Shown here one piece after another: positions 22,161 through 35,152 of a stretch of 64,000 nucleotides of DNA. The notes under the pieces were generated by a model. That model had not been told where the DNA came from. It ran no database searches and saw only the letters and a list, made by a program, of their open reading frames with translations. The stretch's first letter is position 1; each line of letters begins with the position of its first letter. The position numbers and the translations under genes are program-made. This stretch comes from an uncultured Clostridia bacterium (GTDB lineage: Bacteria > Bacillota > Clostridia > TANB77 > CAG-508): positions 62,001 through 126,000 of the forward strand of contig CANPVP010000004.1 in the NCBI GenBank assembly GCA_947581825.1, read 5' to 3'.

Positions 22161-23073
22161 TTTCTATATCATTTAATATAATCTCAATATTATTTTCTAT
22201 ATTTTCCAATGCATTAAGCCATATAGTTTCTTTATTTTTTTTAAACCAAGTAATCTGCCTTTTTGCATATCTTCTCGTCTCCATTTTTATTTTCTCAATC
22301 ATCTCTTCATAAGTCATATTGCATTCTAAATAATCCCTTACCTCTTTATATCCTAGTCCTTGCATTGCTGTTGGAAATTCTTGATATTTTTTTAGTAAGT
22401 TTTTTACTTCATCAACTAACCCTTGCTCTATCATTAAATCAACTCTTTGATTTATTCTATCATATAATAATTGTCTATCCATATTCAAAGCAAAAATATG
22501 ATAATCATATTTTACCTCTTTTCTAGATTCCATTTCTTGCTCTGTTTTTGTTTTTCCAGTTTCATGATATATTTCTAAAACTCTCATTATTCTTTTTCTA
22601 TCATTACTACTTATTTTTTTCATTGCTATAGGGTCAATCTTTACAGCTTCATTGTATAATTGTTCTAAGCCTTTTTCTTCACAAATTTTTTCTAACTGTT
22701 TCCTATACTCTTCATCAAAATTCACTTCTGTATATTCTATTCCATAAATTAAAGAATCTATATATAAGCCAGTTCCGCCTACCACTATAGGCACTTTTCC
22801 TTTTTTCAATATTTCTACTATAGCTTCTTCAGCTTGCTTTTTAAAATCTGCAACACTATATCTAATATTAGGTTCTATAAAGTCTAATAAATAATGTTTA
22901 ATCCCTTCTCTTTCTTCTTCATTTGGCTTTGCTGCTCCTATATTCATATCTTTATATATTTGCATTGAATCCGCCGAAATTATTTCACCATTTATTCTTT
23001 TAGCCAGTTTAATAGATAATGCAGTTTTACCTGAAGCTGTTGGACCACAAATTACTACAACCTTAGGTTTCAT
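22150..23073 (-). CDS. miaA: tRNA dimethylallyltransferase
   Basis: VICGPTASGKTALSIKLAKRINGEIISADSMQIYKDMNIGAAKP. Confidence 0.97.
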   Translation of the reverse strand: MKPKVVVICGPTASGKTALSIKLAKRINGEIISADSMQIYKDMNIGAAKPNEEEREGIKHYLLDFIEPNIRYSVADFKKQAEEAIVEILKKGKVPIVVGGTGLYIDSLIYGIEYTEVNFDEEYRKQLEKICEEKGLEQLYNEAVKIDPIAMKKISSNDRKRIMRVLEIYHETGKTKTEQEMESRKEVKYDYHIFALNMDRQLLYDRINQRVDLMIEQGLVDEVKNLLKKYQEFPTAMQGLGYKEVRDYLECNMTYEEMIEKIKMETRRYAKRQITWFKKNKETIWLNALENIENNIEIILNDIENER

Positions 23074-23086
23074 ATCATACTCCTGT

Positions 23087-25822
23087 TTATTTTCTTCTTG
23101 AGAATTTTTTTTCTAAATCAAATTTGTTCATTTTTATTGCTGTTGGCCTTCCATGAGGGCAAGTAAATGGATTAGGAAGTTTTAATAATTCTTCCAATAA
23201 GGCATGTACTTCTTCATCATTTAAAGCCATATTAGCTTTTACAGCAGCTTTGCAAGCAATTGTAGCAATAAATTTTTCTTCAATTTCTTGTTTTGCTGTT
23301 CTTGCAACAGTATTAATTTCATCTAAAGTTTCTAAGAATAAAGCTTTTGTATCTAAATCGAAACATATATCTGGTACTCCAGTAAGTTTTATTGTATTTT
23401 CTCCAAAATAATCCAATTCAAATCCAGCTTTTTCAAATACATGCCAGTTATCTCTTACTATGTCCATTTCTTTATGTGTAAGATTGATTATATCTGGTAG
23501 TAATAACATTTGTGAGTCTTTTTCGCCATCACTATAAAAATTCTTTTTAACTTTTTCATACATAATTCTTTCGTGAGCTGCATGTTGATCGATTATGTAT
23601 AATTCTTGCTTTATTTCTATTATTATATATGTAGAAAAAGCAATTCCTATAAACTTATAAGATGGAGCCTTGTATGTCTTTTTCTCCTCAAATACTGAAA
23701 AATTATTATTTTTTATCGTCTCATATGGTGTAAAAGGTGTTTTTTCAAGTTCCTCCTCTACAGTAACTATATCATCTGCTGAGTTCTCCTTGTCCTCTTC
23801 TACTTGCACTATTTTCTTTTTTCTACCAAATATCTTATCATACATTTCATCAAATTCAGGATCTTCTACATTATTAATAGTTTCATCCTGTGTTTTTGAC
23901 TCTTCTTCATTTGAATCATCTAATTCTTCTGTATACTCTGAATCAAACTTTTTAGCCAAAGCTTTCTTTAAAATTCTATCTACATCATCTTCACTTGATT
24001 GTAAAATTTGATTGTTTGCAACATAGTTCTCTTCTTCATTTTCAGCAACATCCTCTTCTTTTTCACTATCTTGTAAACTTTCTACACTTTTTACATTTTC
24101 TACACTTTCCTCTTCTAGCTTATCAACTTCTTCAACTATTTCTTCTTTATTTTCTTCGTCTTCTTTATCTTTCAAAACTTCTGATGAATTAACATTTTCT
24201 ATAATATTTTTTCCTTCTTCTGCATCTTCTTTAATATCTTCTTCATCAACTTTTTTATCTTCTATTTTTATTTCAGCTGTACTTTCTTCTTTTTCTTCTA
24301 AAATTTCTTTATTAGCTTCTTCTTCATTTTTTTCTTCTTTTTCATCTACTTCTATAAAAGGCTCAATTTCAACTCTATCTCTTTCCAAGTTTCTTAATTC
24401 TTCTAATTTTCTTTTTTCATCTTCAAGCTTTTTTCTATCAAACACAATATTAGGATTATTATTCAAATCTTCTAGCACTTGTTTTTGAAGCATTTCTATT
24501 TTATCAAACACATTAGCATTTATATTTAATTTCATATCATTTATACTTGTTGTGTTAACTGCTCCATAATCTTCTTTAGTTTCATTAATTGTTGGTGCTT
24601 TTTGAGTATAATCATTTTCTTCTTTGTAATCCTCATTCTTATTTTCTTCACTCTTTTTATTATATATATCTTCTACTAAATTTTTTTCTGGAACTTCCCA
24701 ATCCTCTTTCTTTTTCTTGTTTTTAAAGAATTTTCCAAACAATTTTTTCTCTTCTAATATAGTTAATCCATTTTCTATATTTTCTTCTTCTTTTTCTTTA
24801 ACAACATTTTCAACTAATTCTGTTCTTGATAAAGCTTCTTTTATAGCATGATAAACAGCTTTAAAGACAGTACTTTCATCAGCAAATCTCACTTCTAATT
24901 TTGCTGGATGAACATTAACATCTACTTTAGATGGATCCATCTCAACATTTAAAACTAGAAATCCATATTTTCCTACTGTTAAAAGTCCTTTATAAGCTTG
25001 TTCTGTTGCTCCTGCTAAAGTTTTATCTTTAACATATCTTTTATTTACAAAAAATATTTGGTTTGTTCTATTTGATCTTGCAATTTCTGGTTTTCCTACT
25101 ACTCCTTTAACTTTTATACCTTCATATTCATACTCTGTATCTACAGTTGCACTAGCAATATCTTTGCCAAAAATGCTATAAATTACATTATTTAAATTTC
25201 CATCTCCATATGTTTTTACTATAACTTTACCACTATTTACTAATTTAAAAGCTATATCAGGATTAATCAAAGCTAATCTTGTTATTACATCTTCAATATA
25301 ACCTGCTTCTGTATAATCTTTTTTTAAGAATTTATATCTTACTGGGGTATTAAAAAATAAATTCTTAACTGTTATAGTTGTTCCAACAGGGCATCCTATT
25401 TCTTCTTTATCAATTACATTTCCAGCTTCAACAACAATTCTATTTCCTATTTCATCATCCTGTTGTTTAGATATTAATTCAACATTAGCTATTGCTGCAA
25501 CACTTGCCAAAGCTTCTCCTCTGAAGCCCATAGACTTTACAACATCTAAATCCTCAGCTTTTCTTATTTTACTTGTTGCATGTCTTTCAAAGGCAATTTC
25601 CATATCATCTTGTGCAATTCCTTTTCCATTATCTGTTATACGTATGTATGATATTCCACCATTTCTAATTTCTACTGAAATATTAGTTGCTCCAGCATCT
25701 ATTGAATTTTCCACTAACTCTTTTACTACTGATGCTGGTCTTTCTACTACCTCTCCTGCAGCTATTTTATTTATTGTTAAATCATCTAATAAAACTATGT
25801 TTCCCATGATTTCCCCCATCAA
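23087..25822 (-). CDS. mutL: DNA mismatch repair endonuclease MutL with expanded acidic linker
   Basis: KIAAGEVVERPASVVKELVENSIDAGAT, FRGEALASVAAI, C-terminal DQHAAHERIMYE endonuclease motif and CPHGRPT. Confidence 0.97.
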   Translation of the reverse strand: MMGEIMGNIVLLDDLTINKIAAGEVVERPASVVKELVENSIDAGATNISVEIRNGGISYIRITDNGKGIAQDDMEIAFERHATSKIRKAEDLDVVKSMGFRGEALASVAAIANVELISKQQDDEIGNRIVVEAGNVIDKEEIGCPVGTTITVKNLFFNTPVRYKFLKKDYTEAGYIEDVITRLALINPDIAFKLVNSGKVIVKTYGDGNLNNVIYSIFGKDIASATVDTEYEYEGIKVKGVVGKPEIARSNRTNQIFFVNKRYVKDKTLAGATEQAYKGLLTVGKYGFLVLNVEMDPSKVDVNVHPAKLEVRFADESTVFKAVYHAIKEALSRTELVENVVKEKEEENIENGLTILEEKKLFGKFFKNKKKKEDWEVPEKNLVEDIYNKKSEENKNEDYKEENDYTQKAPTINETKEDYGAVNTTSINDMKLNINANVFDKIEMLQKQVLEDLNNNPNIVFDRKKLEDEKRKLEELRNLERDRVEIEPFIEVDEKEEKNEEEANKEILEEKEESTAEIKIEDKKVDEEDIKEDAEEGKNIIENVNSSEVLKDKEDEENKEEIVEEVDKLEEESVENVKSVESLQDSEKEEDVAENEEENYVANNQILQSSEDDVDRILKKALAKKFDSEYTEELDDSNEEESKTQDETINNVEDPEFDEMYDKIFGRKKKIVQVEEDKENSADDIVTVEEELEKTPFTPYETIKNNNFSVFEEKKTYKAPSYKFIGIAFSTYIIIEIKQELYIIDQHAAHERIMYEKVKKNFYSDGEKDSQMLLLPDIINLTHKEMDIVRDNWHVFEKAGFELDYFGENTIKLTGVPDICFDLDTKALFLETLDEINTVARTAKQEIEEKFIATIACKAAVKANMALNDEEVHALLEELLKLPNPFTCPHGRPTAIKMNKFDLEKKFSRRK

Positions 25823-25917
25823 AACTTATTCCATTTTGATTAATTCTATCACAAAAGATTTTAAAAATCTACATTTCTTAAATTTTTATAAAAGTAAATT
25901 CATGAAGTTCATAAATA

Positions 25918-26096
25918 TAAAAAAAACATTATAATTTTGAAAAAAGCGCATTGAAAGTAAATTTTATTAGAAATTCTTAACTAAATTTTATGGAAATAGT
26001 TCACGCTTGTTCGTGAAAGGGTGCCATAAAATTAGTTTAGAATTTCTTTAAAATTTTGCTTGAACGAGCATTTTTGAAAAATCATAATGTTTTTTT
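25918..26096. repeat. Long imperfect inverted repeat / MITE-like or structured RNA element
   Basis: CATTATAATTTTGAAAAAAG...AGAAATTCTTAACTAAATTTTATGG pairs with CCATAAAATTAGTTTAGAATTTCT...CTTTTTTGAAAAATCATAATG-type right arm; inner TTCACG-cttgtt-CGTGAA hairpin. Confidence 0.75.
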
Positions 26097-26106
26097 CGCA
26101 AGTTAA

Positions 26107-26154
26107 TATCTCTACTATTGTATATTAACGGGAGACCTCTGGTCTCCCCTACAA
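26107..26154 (-). repeat. GC-rich palindrome family 1 (unit with GTAGAGAT tail)
   Basis: TTGTAGGGGAGACC-aga-GGTCTCCCGTTAATATACAATAGTAGAGAT on reverse strand; also supplies the stop codon of the upstream CDS. Confidence 0.75.
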
Positions 26155-27225
26155 CGCGCATACTAACTCTTGCATCAAATCATGTACTGGTACAATTTTA
26201 TCTATTCTATCTACATTGCTTCCACAAAATACTAAACCGTCATTTACATTTCCTTTTACTGAATTTATCAAAGCTTCTGTAATACAATATGGACTACTTG
26301 CTACATTACAAGTTTTTATGCAGTTATAGCATCTATTTATTTTACAATTATCTTTTTCTACATTTTTTATAAAATTGTTATTTAAAGCTCTTCCAGGCAT
26401 TCCAACTGGGCTATCTATTATCTTTATATCTTCTTTTTTTGCATTAACATAAGCCTCTTTGAATTCCATAGAAGCATCACATTCATTTGTTGCTACAAAT
26501 CTTGTTGCAATTTGAACGCCATCAGCTCCTAAATCAAGATATTTTTTTATATCTTTTGAATCCCAAATTCCTCCTCCTACAACAACTGGAATCTCTTTTT
26601 CTGTTTCTTTTTCTATTTCTTTTATATAATTAATAACCTCTGTTGTTATATTTTCTAATTTGTTTTCTCCATTTAATTCTTCCTTTTTAAAACCTAAATG
26701 ACCACCCGCTTCTGGTCCTTCAATTACTATCATATCTGGTATGTAATTATATTTTTTTCTCCAATGTTTAACTATAAGCTCACAACATCTTAATGATGAC
26801 ACTATAGGAGCAATTTTAGTATTACTTCCTTTTACATATTCGGGTAATTCTTTAGGTATTCCAGCACCTGATACTATTAAATCTATATTTTGATTAACAC
26901 ATTCTTTTACTATATCAGCATAATTCTTTAGAGCAACCATCACATTAACTCCTATTATTTTATCTTCTCCTGCAATTTTTCTTGCTTCTTCTATTTCCTT
27001 TCCAATCGCTCTTAAATTAGCTTCCATTGGATTGATTCCAAAATCATCTTCTTTATATCCTATATCAGCTGTTGATATTATTCCTATTCCGCCTTCTTTG
27101 CTAACATTACCAGCCAAATTATGCATTGAAACTCCAACTCCCATTCCGCCTTGGACAATTGGATATTTACTTATTTTATTTCCTATTTTTATACCTTTCA
27201 AAATTATACCTTCTTTCTTACTCAT
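26149..27225 (-). CDS. NAD(P)H-dependent flavin oxidoreductase (nitronate monooxygenase/FabK-like)
   Basis: PIVQGGMGVGVSMHNLAGNVSKEGGIGIIS, EAGGHLG, VVVGGGIWDSKDIKKYLDLGADGVQIATRFVATNECDAS; Cys cluster CKINRCYNCIKTC. Confidence 0.9.
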   Translation of the reverse strand: MSKKEGIILKGIKIGNKISKYPIVQGGMGVGVSMHNLAGNVSKEGGIGIISTADIGYKEDDFGINPMEANLRAIGKEIEEARKIAGEDKIIGVNVMVALKNYADIVKECVNQNIDLIVSGAGIPKELPEYVKGSNTKIAPIVSSLRCCELIVKHWRKKYNYIPDMIVIEGPEAGGHLGFKKEELNGENKLENITTEVINYIKEIEKETEKEIPVVVGGGIWDSKDIKKYLDLGADGVQIATRFVATNECDASMEFKEAYVNAKKEDIKIIDSPVGMPGRALNNNFIKNVEKDNCKINRCYNCIKTCNVASSPYCITEALINSVKGNVNDGLVFCGSNVDRIDKIVPVHDLMQELVCAL

Positions 27226-27410
27226 ATTGCATTTATAACGTATTTTGTCTTAAAATGTCGTATTATGTAGTTTGTTTTTCTTCGTTATCTAGTAGTGAAT
27301 ACTATGTTATCATATATAGTATTCTATGTCAACAATTGACTATTCTCTTCTTGTATGATATTATGTTGTTTAATATAAGTATTTTTTTGAACTTTTATAG
27401 GAGATGTGAA

Positions 27411-27920
27411 ATGAAATATTCTGATTTTGAAATAGAAAAATTATTTCTTCCTAAATGGGAAGAAATACCTAATATTGACTTATACATGGATCAAATTATC
27501 ACTTATTTAGATGATGTTTTATCTAATATTATAAAAACCGAAAAAAATGAGAAAGAAGAAAAAATTATTACAAAAACTATGATAAATAACTATGTAAAGC
27601 AGGAACTACTTCCTGCCCCTATAAAAAAGAAATATACAAAAATACATATTGCAGAACTGATTGTAATTTGCATTTTAAAAGAAGTTTACAGTATAAGTGA
27701 AATAAAAAATCTTATTGAGTTAGCTTTGTCTACATCTGAACCTGACGTTTGTTATAATAGATTTTGTCACTTTTTCTCTAATTGTATAACTTCTACTTTT
27801 AATGCAACGCCTTATCCAAATGATGAAAATTTAACTTCTGAACAGACTATTTTAAAAAATGTTGTTCAATCTTTTGTAAATAAATTATATGTGCAAATAA
27901 CTTATTTGCATATGCTTTAA
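27411..27920 (+). CDS. DUF1836-like protein
   Basis: ATG at 27411 behind AGGAGATG RBS; MKYSDFEIEKLFLPKWEEIPNIDLYMDQIITYLDDVL...TKTMINNYVKQELLPAPIKKKY.KIHIAELIVICILKEV; ORF-track start at 27126 is upstream read-through. Confidence 0.75.
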   Translation: MKYSDFEIEKLFLPKWEEIPNIDLYMDQIITYLDDVLSNIIKTEKNEKEEKIITKTMINNYVKQELLPAPIKKKYTKIHIAELIVICILKEVYSISEIKNLIELALSTSEPDVCYNRFCHFFSNCITSTFNATPYPNDENLTSEQTILKNVVQSFVNKLYVQITYLHML

Positions 27921-28066
27921 TATTTTATACTAAGAGTGATTATAGAAGAAAAGCTATAATCGCTTTTTTCAATTCCATCCGATGTAACACTTTTTAACTA
28001 ATATGAATAGTATATACCATACTAATGATTTTTAAGTTTTACATTTTGAAAGGAGGGAATTTCTTT

Positions 28067-28189
28067 ATGCCAGAAAATAGAGGTTGCTGTGGTGGCGGTT
28101 TCGGTTTTGGAGGAGATTGCTGTTGGATAATCATCGTCTTAATATTAATATGCTGTTGCTGTGGTGGTAATAACAATGGTTGTTGTTAA
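28067..28189 (+). CDS. 40-aa Cys/Gly-rich small membrane protein (not in ORF track)
   Basis: AGGAGGG RBS then MPENRGCCGGGFGFGGDCCWIIIVLILICCCCGGNNNGCC*; followed by terminator. Confidence 0.75.
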   Translation: MPENRGCCGGGFGFGGDCCWIIIVLILICCCCGGNNNGCC

Positions 28190-28197
28190 GATAGGTA

Positions 28198-28248
28198 TAA
28201 AAAAAGAATCCTAAATAGTTTTCTATTTAGGATTCTTTTTTATTATTT
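28198..28248. terminator. Bidirectional terminator between small Cys-rich gene and groEL
   Basis: AAAAAAAGAATCCTAAATAG-tttt-CTATTTAGGATTCTTTTTT. Confidence 0.9.
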
Positions 28249-28249
28249 T

Positions 28250-30315
<2,066 letters not shown>

Positions 30316-30342
30316 TTAGCAGTCTTCATATTAGACTGCTAA
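30316..30342. promoter_or_regulatory. CIRCE element (HrcA operator) upstream of groES
   Basis: TTAGCAGTC-N9-GACTGCTAA, one-base-symmetric variant of TTAGCACTC-N9-GAGTGCTAA. Confidence 0.9.
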
Positions 30343-30343
30343 T

Positions 30344-30372
30344 ACTTTATACCTTTTCTCTCCAAAAGTCAA
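30344..30372 (-). promoter_or_regulatory. Sigma-A promoter of groESL
   Basis: Reverse strand TTGACT - 17 nt - TAAAGT directly preceding CIRCE. Confidence 0.65.
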
Positions 30373-30399
30373 TACTATTTATTAATTTTCATTTTTAAT

Positions 30400-30795
30400 C
30401 TATTTTTTTATATTCACTCCCGCTATTCCCCCAATAATTCCCGAAGTTATTCCTAAAGCTATCAACATTATAGAACTTATAGTTAATATAAAATTACCAT
30501 TTAGTATGCTAGATAAAGAATATATTAGCATCATATATATTAATCCAATTAAAGCTCCTAATGTTATTCCACTTTTGCGTACACTTGACATTGTTCCTGC
30601 AAATATACTTATAGAAGTTATAATAAATATACTTGGACCTATTACATTTTCACTTATATTAGTCTTCACTAATATAAACGCAATTAACATTATTAAAAAA
30701 ATTGTTACAATAAAACTTTTTATAACACCAGAAAAAATACTTTCAATTGTCTTATCATTTTTTAAGTTATCAATATTTTTAGTCATAAAATTCAC
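30400..30795 (-). CDS. Small four-TM membrane protein (TIGR04086-like)
   Basis: 131 aa, four hydrophobic segments, glycine-rich GIIGGIAGVNIKK end. Confidence 0.5.
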   Translation of the reverse strand: MNFMTKNIDNLKNDKTIESIFSGVIKSFIVTIFLIMLIAFILVKTNISENVIGPSIFIITSISIFAGTMSSVRKSGITLGALIGLIYMMLIYSLSSILNGNFILTISSIMLIALGITSGIIGGIAGVNIKK

Positions 30796-30849
30796 CTCTT
30801 TAATTATTTGGTAAATCTTATGACTAATTTTATTTTTTAGAACTATATA

Positions 30850-32316
30850 TTAAAAATCCCACACATCTTTTTCATCTTCATATTCTTGATATTTCTTTAC
30901 TTTTCCGTTATCATCTAAAAATTTGACTATATCATATTTTTTTCCAGCCGATTCCATATAGGCTCTTAAAGATCCTGTTTCATTTGAATAATATATTGAT
31001 GATATAACAAAATCAATTATTAAATTACCTTCCCAGTTCATTAAACCATATGCATTTTGTTTCTTTAATACAATTAATCCATATTCTTGAATTATAGCAA
31101 TATTCTCTTTTTCTGATTGACTATCATTATCCGAACCTATTTGATCATATTCAAATGGTACAGCTACCTCTCCTCTTAAATTAATTAATCCCCATTTTCC
31201 ATTCTTTTTAAGTGGTATTAAATTTTCAAATATAATATTCCCACTATCTACTATATATTTATTTGTATCTAATCCTATTTGCTCATACTCTATTCCAACA
31301 ATAGTCTTTCCATTTTCACCTACTATTCCATATTTTCCATTCAAAGACACTTTATATAATCCATTATCTTTATCTAATAATTCTATCGAATCATACATAT
31401 TACTTATTATTACAGAAGATTTCTTGTCTTCATCTATTTTCCAAATTCCAACCTTTCCAGAAGCATCTGTTACTGTAAAAGAGTCATTATACGCATCATA
31501 TTCTATATTGTTATACTTTAGTCCTAAAATCTCATTTCCTTCTGTATCTACAACTCCGTATTTATCACTTGCCGTCTGTATTGTATTTCCTTCCTCATCC
31601 GTTTTATCTGCCCCTTGTACTATAATCAAACTTTTTAATATAGCTTTCCTATTTTCATAAGTTTGCGACTCTGGCACTACAAATCCTTTTTGTTCGAGTA
31701 CATCTCCAAGATTTGCTTCACTTCCCTCTATTGATTCTATAAGTACATTATCATGCTCTTCATCATAAGTTATTACTAAATTGCAAGCTTTGCTTAATCC
31801 TTCTTCTGAAACATATAGTTTTCCATCAATATTTTTTACTTCATCTTTTATTTTATATTTTTTATACTGTTCAGCACTTCTTTTCCTACTATTTGAGCCA
31901 TTATTTGTATCTTTAACCTCAATATTTACTTTATATACGCCTGCTTTTCCTTCAAAAAAAGATATTGCCTCATAACCATTCATTATATAACACTTGTCAG
32001 TATCCTCGGTTTGTATTTTATACTCTCCATTATATGAGTTATATCCCATACTTGCAGCAATATCTTTTATTGGAAAATACATAGTTTCATCTTCAATAAT
32101 TATATCATTAGTCTTTAAATTTTCAAGTTTTACCCCATCTATTAATATTGATGACTTTATGGTTCTTGCTATTTTTATTTGTATTATAAACATTAAGGAA
32201 GCAATAATAATTACTGCTATTGCAATTACTGCTATTAAAATCAACACCATTTTTTTTATTCCGCTTTTACTTCTCCCAGTTGGTTGTTGTTTATTTACTT
32301 CATTCAATAAATTCAT
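30850..32316 (-). CDS. Membrane-anchored WG-repeat protein
   Basis: N-terminal TM; repeats DKYGVVDTEGNEILGLKYNNIE, GKYGIVGENGKTIVGIEYEQI, GKWGLINLRGEVAVPFEYDQI, NAYGLMNWEGNLII. Confidence 0.85.
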   Translation of the reverse strand: MNLLNEVNKQQPTGRSKSGIKKMVLILIAVIAIAVIIIASLMFIIQIKIARTIKSSILIDGVKLENLKTNDIIIEDETMYFPIKDIAASMGYNSYNGEYKIQTEDTDKCYIMNGYEAISFFEGKAGVYKVNIEVKDTNNGSNSRKRSAEQYKKYKIKDEVKNIDGKLYVSEEGLSKACNLVITYDEEHDNVLIESIEGSEANLGDVLEQKGFVVPESQTYENRKAILKSLIIVQGADKTDEEGNTIQTASDKYGVVDTEGNEILGLKYNNIEYDAYNDSFTVTDASGKVGIWKIDEDKKSSVIISNMYDSIELLDKDNGLYKVSLNGKYGIVGENGKTIVGIEYEQIGLDTNKYIVDSGNIIFENLIPLKKNGKWGLINLRGEVAVPFEYDQIGSDNDSQSEKENIAIIQEYGLIVLKKQNAYGLMNWEGNLIIDFVISSIYYSNETGSLRAYMESAGKKYDIVKFLDDNGKVKKYQEYEDEKDVWDF

Positions 32317-32325
32317 TTGTACCTC

Positions 32326-34490
<2,165 letters not shown>

Positions 34491-34560
34491 AACCTGTCCT
34501 TCTCCCTATTTTAATAATAATACATATATTATACTAAATTTCTGCCCCCAAGACAAGACT

Positions 34561-34917
34561 TTATTTTATATCATTTAAATTTTCTATTAATTCTTTACAT
34601 TCCTTCCAATCAATAGCAATAACATTCTCATACTCTCTTTCAAGTTTCTCAGCAATCTCTAAAGTTTTATCGTTTGAATCCAAATCGGCAATTATTACAT
34701 TATTTATCAAATCTTCTTTTCCATATAAAATTCTAAACAAAAGACTCCTTACTGTTCCTTCAATTTTATCTTCTTGATTTTTTACTGCCAAAATAAAATA
34801 CATTTTATCTGACTTTAAATTAGCATATGTATGAGCATATTTTATTGATTTTATTACTTCTATAAAACCATATAATGCAAATATCCAAATAATAGTTTCC
34901 TTAATAAATTCTAACAT
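34561..34917 (-). CDS. Small glycosyltransferase-like hypothetical protein
   Basis: 118 aa, N-terminal TM, NNVIIADLDSNDKTLEIAEKLEREY resembles GT2 nucleotide-binding strand. Confidence 0.4.
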   Translation of the reverse strand: MLEFIKETIIWIFALYGFIEVIKSIKYAHTYANLKSDKMYFILAVKNQEDKIEGTVRSLLFRILYGKEDLINNVIIADLDSNDKTLEIAEKLEREYENVIAIDWKECKELIENLNDIK

Positions 34918-35152
34918 GAATATTTCTCCTTTATATTCAAATGCTATAATAGATATAATATGTTTTATTTTTATAAATGTTACTGTACAAAATCAAAAAT
35001 TTTTTATTAGCTATTTAACTATTTTATATAAAAAAAATATCTATATACTGTTAAATTTTACTTTATTACTATTATAAATTATAGTAGTAAATCTATTTAC
35101 AAAGTAATCTCACTGTAATATAATAATTCTGCAAATTAGGAGGTATATATTT

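Noticed and set aside
23670-24192. Plus-strand ORFs of 113 and 65 aa within mutL
   Set aside because: Shadow ORFs created by reverse-complementing the Glu/Lys-rich linker (Ser/Leu/Phe-rich translation).
27126-27410. N-terminal extension of the ORF-track entry 27126-27920
   Set aside because: Hydrophobic translation of antisense/intergenic DNA; the true start is ATG 27411 with an AGGAGATG RBS.
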